A stretch of 64,000 bases of DNA from Impatiens glandulifera. Its lineage: Eukaryota; Streptophyta; Magnoliopsida; Ericales; Balsaminaceae. Below the pieces are notes generated by a model. The model saw only the letters and a program-made list of their open reading frames with translations, ran no database searches and was not told the origin of the DNA. The stretch lies in NCBI RefSeq assembly GCF_907164915.1, contig NC_061862.1, forward strand, positions 124,001 to 188,000, read 5' to 3'. Shown here in pieces: positions 38,539-49,068 of this stretch. Within the stretch, counting starts at the first letter, position 1. Every line of letters begins with the position of its first letter. A program made the translations under genes and the position numbers.

Positions 38539-39870
38539 ATGGGAAGCATGACCCACAACGACAAACCGCCAATGCTAAACAGTGAAGCGTTTAGTAGTTG
38601 GAAGAAACAATTGTATCTACATCTGATCACGTTAGATGATGAAATGAGCCGAGTCCTGAAAAAAGGACCGATCAAGATCAACAAGGAGTTAGACCAATGG
38701 ACAAATGAAGATCGAAGACGGAGTAACCTGGACAACCATTGCATGAGGCACATCTATAAGGCTATAGATGATAACACCTTGAACAAGATCTCAGACTGCG
38801 ATAATGCAAAGGAAGCCTGGGAAACGATCATTCAGATTCATGAGGGAAACGAAAGAACAAAGGAGAACAAAATCTTGGTGGCTACACAGAAATATGAAAA
38901 CATCAGGATGAAACCGGGGGAAAACATGAAAGAATTCAGTAACCGGTTCACCAGTGTGGTCAACGAGCTTCAAACACTCGGAAAGAAGTATGACAACCGA
39001 GAAGTAATCATCAAAGCCTTAAGATCACTGCCGAACACTTGGGATATCAAGACCATGGTGATGAGGGAATCAAGCACCCTCGGGCAGATAAAGTTGCATG
39101 ATGTGTTTGAGGATCTAAAAGCCTACGAGTTCGAGATTAAGTCTCGGATCGAAGATGAAGCATCCACATCAACCGCAACCAGAGCTTTGGTTACATCGGT
39201 GGAACCGGCGGTCCAAGTATCAACCGTTCCGGCTCTAGTCAAAAGCGCTGATCAGATCAGTGAAGATGTGATGGCGATGTTAGCTAAAAAATTTGGGAGA
39301 TTCATGAAGAAGAGCCAGCCACCATCTAACAACAATTTTAATTATAATTATGTAGATAAATCAAATAAAAGATGTTATAACTGTGACGGTTTTGGACATT
39401 TCAGGTCAGAATGTAGAAAACCAAGGAGAGACGACAGAAAACCGGAAGGTAATTATCAAGGCAACAACTATCAAAGCAACCGGTACCAGGGTAACAACTA
39501 CCAAGGGAACAACTACCGAAGAAATGATAACCAACTGAACGACTATCAGAGAAACAATGACCAGCATGCCGACGAAGGGAAGGAGATTCAGAAAGCACTC
39601 ATCGCATCCGACGGTGGAAGCGAGTGGGCGTACTCCGACAACGAAGACAATGAAGAAAGGGTAACCTGTTTCATGGCAAACGACGAAGAGGTATTTGATT
39701 TCTCTTCTGATGAGTTTACTAAAGAAGATTTGATTTCTGCACTCAACGAAATGGTCGCTGAGTTCAGAAACATATCTGCATACATACCGACTCCGGTAGA
39801 ACCTAAAACCATAGAGTCAAATAGTACCACTGTTAAAAAATGTGAAACCGTAGTGTATGAACCAGATTAA
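38539..39870 (+). CDS. Element B Gag (capsid/nucleocapsid)
   Basis: An intact 443-residue frame. The N-terminal half matches the copia gag domain (SWKKQLYLHLITLDDEM, EAWETIIQIHEG, MKPGENMKEFSNRFTSVVNEL, VIIKALRSLPNTWDIKTMVM). A CCHC zinc knuckle CYNCDGFGHFRSEC (CX2CX4HX4C) is at about residues 279-292, followed by an Asn/Gln/Arg-rich patch with NYQGNNYQ repeats and an acidic tail. It would package the RNA in virus-like particles. The frame stops at 39870, and further gag/pol-linker sequence follows in broken frames up to the protease. The minus-strand fragment at 60047-60764 is a close relative. Confidence 0.92.
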   Translation: MGSMTHNDKPPMLNSEAFSSWKKQLYLHLITLDDEMSRVLKKGPIKINKELDQWTNEDRRRSNLDNHCMRHIYKAIDDNTLNKISDCDNAKEAWETIIQIHEGNERTKENKILVATQKYENIRMKPGENMKEFSNRFTSVVNELQTLGKKYDNREVIIKALRSLPNTWDIKTMVMRESSTLGQIKLHDVFEDLKAYEFEIKSRIEDEASTSTATRALVTSVEPAVQVSTVPALVKSADQISEDVMAMLAKKFGRFMKKSQPPSNNNFNYNYVDKSNKRCYNCDGFGHFRSECRKPRRDDRKPEGNYQGNNYQSNRYQGNNYQGNNYRRNDNQLNDYQRNNDQHADEGKEIQKALIASDGGSEWAYSDNEDNEERVTCFMANDEEVFDFSSDEFTKEDLISALNEMVAEFRNISAYIPTPVEPKTIESNSTTVKKCETVVYEPD

Positions 39871-40371
39871 CTATTCTCAGATAATGAGAAGACAGTTCAA
39901 CCGGTAACTGAAACCGATGAACGAGCACTGTATGTTACGGCTGCGTGGGAGAGATCTCGTCAAGCCGTAAAACAGATGTGTAATTATAAAAGACATCCTA
40001 AATGTAGATTTGGTATCGGTTGCGAACCAAATAAACATAACGAATCAAAACAACCTAACGGGATGAAACTCACGAAAGACAATCTTCCATTCATAAGATT
40101 TGTCAAGAGTTCAACAACCGAAATGACTTAAAACCAGAAGAAGAACTTAAATATGTAAGTCCGACTAAATCGGAAAACTAGCTTCATCCTGAGAGAAGGA
40201 AAGCCAACCGGAAACCAAACAAAACAAACAGATCTCGGTCTCAAAGAAATTCATCACAACATAAGGCATAATTAAGCAACACTCAAGAAGTTAAGCCAAA
40301 CATTATAAGAACAGATACCGGGAAAGTGATCCGACTCATTCAAGTCTGGATCCCAAAGGGACTAATCAACC

Positions 40372-42116
40372 ATGGACCCAACTGAATGTGGGTACCAAAA
40401 AGGTGTAAATAATTTTCTTTTGCAGGTTAGGAGAAGCAACCGGCTAAAGAACTCGGAATGGTATCTGGACAGCGGATGTTCAAGACATATGACCGGCAAC
40501 AATGAGCTACTAACCGACATCAAGTATGAAACCGGAGCAATCATAACTTTCGGTGACAACTCGAAAGGTAAAACCGTGGGCAAGGGTAAGATTGTCCATG
40601 GTAACCTATCTATAAATAATGTAGTGCTGGTAGAAGAACTGCGTTTTAATTTGTTGAGTATAAGTCAAATGTGTGTTGTGGGCTATAAAGTTGAATTTCA
40701 TGAAAACGCATGTTTAGTTAAGAATCAGCAAAATGATATCCTTTTAACTCGTAACCGAATGGGAAATATTTACAAAGTTAATTGGAAAACTGATTTTGAA
40801 AAACCCGTGTGCATGATAGCCGGAAATGATCCAAACTGGCTTTGGCATAAGAGGCTAAACCATCTGAATTTCAAAACAATTAACTTCATATGTTCCAAAG
40901 AACTAGTTCAAGGTTTTCCAAGTGTTAAGTTCTCAAAAGATAAAGTATGTGTTGCATGTCAAATGGGCAAACAAATAAAATCATCTTTCAAAAGTAAAGG
41001 AAACTATCAATCTAAACGATGTTTAGAACTTTTGCATATGGATTTGTTTGGTCCGGTTAAAGTAACCAGTTTAGGAGGCATGCATTATACTATGGTAGTT
41101 ATTGATGACTATTCTAAATTTACTTGGGTAACATTTCTAGCATCTAAAAACCAAGCAACTCCAAACCTGATCAAATTGATTTTAAGAATACAAAATGAAA
41201 AATCTATTCGAGTAAACAAAATCAGAAGTGATAGAGGAACTGAGTTCATAAATAGCAATTTAACCACTTTTCTTGATGATTCCGGTATTAGACACGAGTT
41301 GTCTAGTGCCAGAACTCCTCAACAAAACGGCCTGGCTGAGAGAAGAAACCGAACTCTCAAGGAAGCCGCAAGGTCAATGATAACTGATTCGGGTATTACT
41401 CAAAAGTTTTGGGCTGAAGCTATCAATACCGCATGCTACACACCAAAACCCCTTTTGAAATATACTATGATCGAATTCCAAGCATACGGTATTTTCGAAT
41501 CTTTGGTAGCAAATGTTTTGTTCACAATAACGGCAAGAATTACTTGACCGCTTTTGATGCTAAATCCGATGAGGGAATAATGTTGGGATATTCAGCTGTA
41601 AGTAAAGCCTATATGATATATAATACTAGGACGTTAACAGTTGAAGAAACAGCCCACGTTGTTTTCGATGAATCGGTTGAACGAAACACTGCACTACCCT
41701 TCGACCTTCCCAACAGAATGGAAAACTTCAATATCTATTCTGATGATGAAGACGAGGTTCCGGTTTTTAGACGATTTGTCAATGACCAAGCGGTTGATGC
41801 TGAACCTCAATCTGCTCAAGCTACTTTACCGCAGAAAGTTGACTCTTCAGTTTCTACTGAAGAAATCGGTCGGTCTGACTCTATTCAACCTACCGATCAG
41901 TCTAACCTTGATCAGCCAACCGAAAGCTTGATAGACACGTCTCGGATAAACCTCAGAAGGAACAAAAATCATCCTCTTGAACTAGTAATAGATAACATAT
42001 CCTCACCCATCCGAACTAGGCAACAAAATTTGGAACACTATGAAAACTCAGCCTTCATATCACAAATCACTATTCACAAAAACTGTCTTAAGTTCAAAAC
42101 TCTCTCAAGACCATGA
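40372..42116 (+). pseudogene. Element B protease-integrase, frameshifted, RT missing
   Basis: The frame opening at 40372 has protease WYLDSGCSRHMTG (catalytic DSG intact), the GAG-pre-integrase/zinc region WLWHKRLNHLNF ... CVACQMGK, and the integrase core with DLFGPV, RSDRGTEF and QNGLAERRNRTLKEA (the D, D, E residues, about 41041, 41228 and 41337). At about 41440, after ACYT, a deletion of part of the conserved segment shifts the frame; the protein resumes as KTPFEIYYDR in the frame 41433-42116. The acidic linker RRNKNHPLELVIDN ... NSAFISQI, which in element A leads into RT, ends at about 42065 in unrelated sequence and a stop. No RT or RNase H follows. Confidence 0.9.
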
Positions 42117-42843
42117 ACTCCAACTCTCTAGCAAAGAAAATTCTATTGGCTGATTTCAACTCAATCTACCAATACGAAGATCATGAGGTTAGAGAAATGT
42201 TCTTAGCCGTTGAAAGAAGCGGGCTAAGAGGATTTCTCGAAAACAGATTCATTCTCGACTACCTAGTAGTCGAAGAATTCTTCCAGACCGCAAAGGAGGT
42301 GCATCGAGACATAATCGTTGCACAAGTTTACGGTTAGTCATTTCTATTTAGCGAGACAGATTTCACTGAATACTGCGGTTTGCCCACTGAAGGGGTAATC
42401 AATTTAACCTACTCTCCGGTGACCATGGAAGAAATGTGTCATCGGTTCTCCAATTCTGACATCCCGGTTAGACCCTGGGGTGCTAAAAGCCAACTCTCTC
42501 ACAAGTACCAGTTTCTTTGTGAGATTCTGGGAAAGTCCATCTTGGGCAGAGAGAAAAGCTATTACTACACCCAAAGGCTTTTCGAGATGATGATCGCGGT
42601 TACGGTTGGGACACCGGTTAATTGGTCCTGTATCATCTTCAGCAACCTGAAGAAGATGCTCCTTTCAAACAAAACCGGCTACTCAGCTAAGCGGTTTTTG
42701 TGCCAGCCTGGAGATCCACTCCAGACCCTTCGTAACTCTCCATCCAAAACATGTGCTCACTAAGGAGAGAGTACAAGAGCTGATCGACCGATGGGAAGCA
42801 GCTAAGGCAAAGAGGAATCAAGCGGCCGAGTCATCAAATGTTT
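42113..42843 (+). pseudogene. Extra ORF 1 of element B (copy 1 of a tandem triplicate)
   Basis: A frame starting at ATG 42113 is interrupted by one TAG at 42335-42337, continues in the same frame to 42763, and shifts near its end (tail ...RWEAAKAKRNQAAESSNV stops at 42843). It aligns by eye with extra ORFs 2 and 3: an acidic start, a 'RSGLRGFLENRFI' segment, 'EYCGLPTEG', then 'MMIAVTVGTPVNWSCIIF'. It lies directly after the truncated integrase linker, with only a leader-like CTTAAGTTCAAAACTCTCTC stretch before the ATG. No known domain, membrane segment or signal peptide was recognised. Similar plant retroelement-associated proteins exist, but I cannot assign a function. Confidence 0.7.
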
Positions 42844-43162
42844 AACTTATCTATCTTTCTCTTTCTTTCCCAAACCGGTAATTTTGCTGTACTACCGGTT
42901 TGGTACCATGAATTAATGAAGATCATTTCTTTCCATCTTAGTCTAAAATCTAAAATCATAGATGATCAACATTTAATGCGCCGTATCAAACCAAATCGAA
43001 TCACTCTTGGAAACAGAAATCTCCATTTTTCAAAAAGCATGCCTGATCCGATTTGACCAGACATGCCTTTATTCTTTTGATAACTTACAAAACATTAATG
43101 ACCAGAATAAACGGTCAGATTTTTCAAAAATATCCTCATTTAATGCATCCAACCGTTCAAGC

Positions 43163-43171
43163 TATAAAAAA
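43163..43171 (+). promoter_or_regulatory. TATA-like box upstream of extra ORF 2
   Basis: TATAAAAAA about 115 bp before the ATG at 43278, preceded by ATCCAACCGTTC and followed by a CT-rich leader. Extra ORF 3 has the same arrangement. Confidence 0.55.
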
Positions 43172-43277
43172 GGATTCAATCCTCCATCTTCAAAACACGT
43201 CTTCTTCACTCTTCTCTCTAAAGCTTGAAAGATCAAAAGAAATCCTTTCGACTTCTCATTCTCATTCTTCCTCAAAA

Positions 43278-44039
43278 ATGTCTGCTGAACTAAGAAACAC
43301 ACTCATCGTAAAATTCGAAGAAGTAGAAAATAGCCGGTTTTACGATACCACCTTCAAACCGATCATAGATTCGGGACTCCAAAAATTCCTTGAAGGCTCA
43401 GACACCATCCTCGTAGAGGAAGTGTGCGAGTTCTTCAACCATGGGCACATTCTCGATGATGGTAGTATAAGGACCATCGTTGACGGAAGATTCGTTTGGA
43501 TTACCGAAGAGCACTTTGCTACTTTCTTCAACCTTCCAACCGAAGGATTTTCCGACTTCCCAACGCCATTCTTTCTGGCTAAGGAAGACTTCGGCTTTAT
43601 CTTCTCCTCTTCCATCGAACCGGTCGAAGACCACGGGAAGAAGGAAAAACTCGCTCCTCACTACCAAGTCTTTCATGACTTGGTTCAGCGGTCCATCATG
43701 GGCAAAATGCCAAATCAAAACTACTGTCGGGAGGCATTCGACATCATGATAGCCATCATCCGCAACTCGGCAATCAACTGGTCCTCCTATCTCTTCAAAA
43801 ACCTGAAGCAGCTCATAACCGCTTCAAGAGGAAGGGTCAGTTTCGCTCCACAAATCTCTCGGTTTCTGGAGGCTCAACGCCGCAACCTTGGGCCCGGTGT
43901 TCCTGTAGGACCGGCCAATATTATGACTCTATCCATGCTACATGGATGGATATCAAGGATTGAGGAACGGACACCCGACAACACCGTTGACAAGTGGTTT
44001 GAGAGAATGGTGGAAAGGGATTGGGTCGATCTAGTTTAA
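43278..44039 (+). CDS. Extra ORF 2 of element B (copy 2, intact)
   Basis: ATG at 43278 gives an uninterrupted 253-residue protein, the only intact one of the three copies. The upstream in-frame extension to 43053 crosses the TATA-like box and leader and is not used. Features by eye: an N-terminal acidic stretch, SGLQKFLEGSD, VCEFFNHG, VDGRFVWITEEHFATFFNLP, PHYQVFHDLVQRSIMGK, FDIMIAIIRNSAINWSSYLF and a C-terminal WFERMVERDWVDLV. No transmembrane helix or signal peptide is seen, which argues against an envelope-like role. The shared pattern with copies 1 and 3 (a Gly-Leu/Phe-Leu core, ITEE followed by (G/N)LP, and a late INW(S/G) segment) defines a family specific to this element here. Function unknown. 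Confidence 0.75.
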   Translation: MSAELRNTLIVKFEEVENSRFYDTTFKPIIDSGLQKFLEGSDTILVEEVCEFFNHGHILDDGSIRTIVDGRFVWITEEHFATFFNLPTEGFSDFPTPFFLAKEDFGFIFSSSIEPVEDHGKKEKLAPHYQVFHDLVQRSIMGKMPNQNYCREAFDIMIAIIRNSAINWSSYLFKNLKQLITASRGRVSFAPQISRFLEAQRRNLGPGVPVGPANIMTLSMLHGWISRIEERTPDNTVDKWFERMVERDWVDLV

Positions 44040-44428
44040 GTTGTTTGTTTTTCTTTCCGGTTTTGGTCATTTTGTTGTACGACCGAAAACTGCCTCACTT
44101 ACTCTTTTGGACTTATTTATAAAACTTTCTAATTTTAAAGTCTCCGGTTTTTCTTTCCATATCCTTCTATCCGGTTTCAAGTTTAATAAACATAAGACTT
44201 CATGTTAAACGAAACTTTCGGTTAACAACGCTTCCAGTAAACCGGAATCTCAAGCAAAATAAAAAGTTTGAAAAATTTACCGCCCATGGTTTTACCGCAC
44301 AAAATTTACCGCCCATTGTTTTCTCCGCATTTACCGCCGAAAGTTACTGCAGTAACTTTTGGAGGGAAAATTGGCGCCAAAACACTATCAAGTGACGGTT
44401 TGTCTTCCAACCGTTCGAAACCGTCTCC

Positions 44429-44436
44429 TATATAAG
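44429..44436 (+). promoter_or_regulatory. TATA-like box upstream of extra ORF 3
   Basis: TATATAAG about 122 bp before the ATG at 44551, preceded by TTCCAACCGTTC and followed by a CT-rich leader with TCTCTCTAAAAACTCTC. It matches the layout before extra ORF 2. Confidence 0.55.
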
Positions 44437-44550
44437 TTCAGATCAGTTCACTTTCAACATACGCTTTATCTCTCTAAAAACTCTCAAATCTTCAAGGGCT
44501 CTCTAACTTCCTTTCATCGCTGTTCTTCATCTTTCCTTCACAAATTTATC

Positions 44551-47449
44551 ATGGCTATAGGTAAAGCACCCTTTCAATGGATGTTGCAGGTCGATTTTAA
44601 CGACATCGACGAACATGCTGGGGATAAAAACAAGGTTGTGCTTCAATCTCTAAGAGATTCAGGGTTGGAGGCATTCTTGTCTGGCCCGTTCGTCATGTAT
44701 CCGACGGCGGTTATGGAGTTTCTGGCGACGGCGACTTTGACGAAGAGGAAAGTTTCCGCCACCGTCAACGGCAAAGAAGTTCATATCACAGAGGAGCTTT
44801 TCTCTGAAGCCCTCGGTTTGCCTAACACCGGCTTGGACTTCAAGACCGACCTAACCGCTGCAGAATCTAATGCGGTCCGGTTGGTGATATCAGCTAACGA
44901 TCAGGATCTGGTAAATAACTCAAGCCGGAAGAACAAACTGAAACCGGAGTTCAAGTGGCTGCTGAACATCATCTCTCGTTTGATTTAGGGTAGAGGAGGT
45001 AACTTCGATAACCTGACCAAACTTAAACTTAAGATGATGATGGCTATTGTCCGCGGTGACAAGATAGATTGGGGAGCCGTTATTTTCGAAGAGTTCTTTG
45101 AAATGGTGATATAGAAGGATGGCCGGGTTCAGGCATTCACAATGCAGATCGTCAAAATTCTCAAGTTCCTTAAGATGGAACTTGGTGAAGGTGAACCGCT
45201 CCCACCCAACAACATTCTCAACTCCGAGTCAATGAGTGAGAAGACCGACAAAGCGGTTAAGCCGAAGTCTTCCAGAACAAAGTCTTCAAAAGGGACCAGT
45301 TCTTCTGCTCCGGCTGTAGAATGTTCAAAACAAGAAAAACCGAAGAGGAAGGCGGTTCAAGCCGAAGCCTCACAGAAGAAGAAGGGAAGGAAGAAGTCTT
45401 CCGCAAAGAAGAGCTCCAGCAAGCCGGCTGACTCCGAGAAAACCCTTTCCTCGGACAAATCACCAAAGAGAATCGGAGACGTCTTCCAGTCCATTCCCAT
45501 CAACACCGTTCGACCCATCTTTGTTGACTCTCAATCACCAAGGCAAACCGAACCCTCGGGGAGCCACGAAACCGAGTCAGCATCAAAGGAGGAAGCAGAG
45601 GTAAATATTCACTCTGGAAACTCCAAATCACCAAGCAAGAAGATCGACGAGGTAATAGCCGACGTAGGCTTAAATACCTCGGAAGCCATTGTGGACGTAG
45701 TCCAAAGCATTGCCAAGGAAACCGACGATGATGTGTCAAGTCGTCTTAAGCCAGCTGATCAGGGTGAGATACCCGATCAAAGTGAAATTCAACCGGTCGA
45801 AGAAACGGCCAAAACCGTGAACATCACACCTCCAGCTCAGGAGGATAATACTGAAGAACAGGAACCATCCGGTTCCGCAGGAAAAAAAATATGCTCCAAA
45901 CGATACAACGATCCAATCAGCCCAAGATGGGCCAGCTGTTTCAACAATCATACCTGAAGGGCCAGTTCAGGTTAACAAGGGCAAAGATGTTATAACCGGC
46001 TCCCAACCTGAGATTATAACCGATGCCAAGATCGCTTTCTCCGCAAAAGAAGAGGAAGAGATGTTTGAGGGGCTCATTAGAGATATAGACAAAGACGCCA
46101 GTGAGTTGATATCACCATACCTTCTATGGGTACAACTTCGTTGTGAGACAAAGTTGTTAGACATGATCCCGGCGATGAGCGGTAACAGACACTGGGAGGA
46201 ACTCTTAGAATTAGAAGAGTCGGCCCTCAAGCTGGCAAACACCAACCTTATCCAACCCGCTTTCAGCAAAACCGCGGTAATTCACGAATACGCTCGGTTA
46301 CAAGCGGTAGAAGACGCACTACGAGAAGCAGAAGGAGCAGCGCTAACTCCTATTGAATCAAGAATGACTGAACCGTTTCATCTAGTACGGGAAAAACTCC
46401 TTAAAAATCTTGACCGGCTCGATGCACAATGGAGAAACAACTGCAGACATCAATTAATCAATGCCGACTTATATCAAAGCAAACCCTTCTTTGCTGCCGG
46501 GGAGACATCCAGGACAGTAGAAAACCGGGGACGAGATCCTCCTCAAACTGATAAGGCCCCTGAACTTGAGCAGGTAAAGTAGATGGTGATCGATACACTT
46601 GAGTCGTGCCTTGGAAACTACAGCATCGCAACCAACGAGAAGATTACAAAAGCTGAAACCAACCTGTCGAATACCATCCGGGGATCCGTTCAAACCGAAA
46701 TGGCCAACACCGTTCAAACCTCGATCAAATCCATGATAGATGAAGCTGTGCAAACCTCCGTTAAATCTTTGATCGCAGAATCTATTCAAACCGCAACCGC
46801 TCCCTTAGTCGATATGCTGCAGGCCATGGCTGTTCAAATTAGGGATTTGTCCAAACTCCAAGTGAGCAAAACTCTAGAGCAAATCAATTATGACGCCGAA
46901 ACCGCAAAGAAACTACAAGACGAAGAAAGGGAAAGGGAACGGTCAAGAAAGGAACTTGAAGACAAAGATCATAAGCTCGCCTAGAAGTGTAATGAGGAAG
47001 AACAGGCAGCTATCCAGGAATCCATACCGGCTCAACCCTCACACGCTATGAAGACAAGGAATAAAAACAAGAGGAAAGCGGTTGCAGAGGTGATGAAGCG
47101 GGCAGAATAAAACAGTCAAAGAGTGATCGAACCAGTCGGGCTGAACGTGCAACCTCTTGATGAAGAAGAAGAAGAGGACATCGAAGAACTCAACCGGCGT
47201 AAAAAGAGGGCAATCGAAAGTTCAACCGCAACTCCAAGCTCTAGACCGACTGTTGCTCAACCGCCTCGACCACCAAAACCAGTCTGTACAGGTTTTGGAT
47301 TCGGCAAAAGAACTCTCGGCATCTCAAGTGTGTGGGCCGGATTGCAAATCGACGCTGCAAGAAGAGCCAGGGAATGGAAGGCAAGGGAAGAGGAAGAACT
47401 AAGGCGAAAGGAGAAAGAAATTGAAAAGGGGGGACCATCCAAGCCTTAG
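44551..47449 (+). pseudogene. Extra ORF 3 of element B (copy 3, long form, broken)
   Basis: From ATG 44551 one frame runs to 45957 with two in-frame stops (44986-44988 and 45112-45114). It shifts within an A-run near 45885 and continues to 47449 with further stops at about 46580, 46982 and 47108. The N-terminal part is the same domain as extra ORFs 1 and 2 (DSGLEAFLSGPFV, VHITEELFSEALGLPNTG, KIDWGAVIF). It is followed by a Lys/Ser-rich basic region (KPKSSRTKSSKGTSS), an acidic/Pro-rich stretch, a helical region with repeated 'VQTSIKSMIDEAVQTSVKS', a likely coiled coil (KKLQDEERERERSRKELEDK) and a C-terminal FGFGKRTLG...EWKAREEEELRRKEKE. The ancestral protein would be about 960 residues. This long tail is absent from copies 1 and 2. 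Function unknown. Confidence 0.65.
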
Positions 47450-47589
47450 TTTCCTCTTTCTTTCCTTAAGAGCAATTTATGTTTGATTTGGTTTCAGAAC
47501 TCAGTCGTTTTATCATATTTTGAATTTATTAGTTTCTACATATCTTTTGAAAAATCCATACATGTTTTGAAAATTTTCTTAAACTGAAA

Positions 47590-47853
47590 ATAATCAAAAA
47601 AAGGAGATATTGATAGACATATTTTTCAAACCGGCCATACATTACAAGTTTTGAATATTTATTCTAAATAATCAAAAAGGGAGAAATTGATAAGAAAAAT
47701 TAAGTAAGTTAATTTTCAAACCGGCCATACATTACAAGTTTTGAATATTTATTCTAAATAATCAAAAAGGAGATATTGATAAACAGATTTTTCAAACCGG
47801 CCATACATTACAAGTTTTGAATATTTATTCTAAATAATCAAAAAGGGAGAAAT
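47590..47853 (+). repeat. Tandem polypurine-tract/LTR-edge repeats before the 3' LTR of element B
   Basis: About three units of ~85 bp each contain CAAACCGGCCATACATTACA, TTTTGAATATTTATTC and a purine run (AAAAAGGAGATAT or AAAAAGGGAGAAAT) followed by TTGATA, i.e. the first bases of the LTR. One unit even carries TGATAAGAAAAATTAAG. Multiple polypurine tracts upstream of the 3' LTR are a known hallmark of Sireviruses. Confidence 0.88.
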
Positions 47854-49068
47854 TGATAAGAAAAATTAAGTAAATTTAATTTTTGGAACCGGCTAGAAAA
47901 ACTAAACAAACTGTTAACTTCTATGTGCAGGAACAGATCAAATCGTATGAACCGGCTGGAGCCTCATGAACCGGCTGATGAAACACTTCAAAGAAAATCA
48001 GTTTCAAGTGATCAAGTCAAGATTAGAGGAACAGGTTTTTACTCTCTTAAGAGACCGGCTAACAAAGACAAAATTCACATTCCAGCCGGACTATATTATG
48101 TACGAAACAAACCGAAAACTACAATCTGCAAAAGTGACGTAATATGACGAAATAAACGTGTCTCGAAGGGATAAAAGAAGATAAGATCCGATCGGAAGCA
48201 TGCGAGGAAAGCAATGATGATTTACTGATCCGATGTTGACAACCGGAAGGTGCATGCCTGACAAGTGTCCGAATCTGCAAACCAGCAACGTCATATTTAC
48301 CTGAGGAATCCCTGCATGCTTGCCAAGTGTTGAGGAAGATGAAACGTGCAAGTAACCTTCCTGCACCGGCGTGATGCTGGATCAACCAATCCCATGGTGA
48401 GAGAAGAAAGTGACCATTGGGATCTCATTTACTATAAAAGGAAGATCAAGCGACCTCATTAATGACACGAACATATACGAAAGCAAACGATAAGTTACAA
48501 AAAAAAATCTTAGAGAGATAAAATCTTACGATCCAAAACCGGTGTGTTATTAACCGGAAGCTTTGTCTGTGTGTGTTTGTACTGTGTTGTGTATTACATC
48601 AAGAGTGAGTAGGTGTAACCGGCGAGTAGCGAGTTGGGCTCGACCGGCATTGAAATTGTTGTAACTTTAAAAGTTAGTGGAGATCCTTCTCATAACCTGA
48701 GAAAAGGGGTGACGTAGGAGGGTTTGCTCCGAACATCCATAAAAAATCTTGTCTCGTGTCATTTCCTTCATTTTATTGCTTACTCACTCAACCTAACCAA
48801 AATCAATCTTACTCCGTAAACCGGTCCACTCATATCTCTAAAACAAACTCCTTCTAAAACATCATCTAAGTCACATACGTTGCTTCAGGCTGAAACAAAC
48901 ATTTCCGCCCTTGAACCCGGTTCAAGAGTCTGTGACAGTTTGCGAAGTGCTGAGAACGGTTATAGTCTCTAACCGAACTATCACCAAAGTGTTGTGTGTG
49001 TTGTAAGAGGCCACCCTTCCTAAAACCGGAAACACCCCGGTCCTCCAAGGGCGTCCCCGATCCTAACA
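47854..49068 (+). repeat. Element B 3' LTR
   Basis: Same length (1,215 bp) and ends as the 5' copy; preceded by AAAAAGGGAGAAAT and followed by the AAATT target duplication. Its GGGGTGACGTAGGAG block is at 48716. Confidence 0.93.

Larger units (their letters stand above)
37279..49068 (+). mobile_element. Element B: complete Sirevirus-like LTR element lacking RT, with three extra ORFs
   Basis: Both LTRs are 1,215 bp, begin TGATAAGAAAAATTAAG and end CCTAACA. The element is flanked by AAATT on each side (37274-37278 and 49069-49073). By eye the LTRs differ at roughly 30 positions (about 2.5%), so the insertion is fairly recent. The order is LTR, primer site, gag, protease-integrase, extra ORFs 1-3, repeated polypurine tracts, LTR. 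No reverse transcriptase or RNase H motif was found in the 11.8 kb. Transposition would need enzymes from another element. The nested position in an A-type LTR shows it is younger than A'. Confidence 0.93.

Noticed and set aside
43053..43277. Upstream extension of extra ORF 2
   Set aside because: It crosses the TATA-like box and CT-rich leader; the alignment with extra ORFs 1 and 3 starts at 43278.
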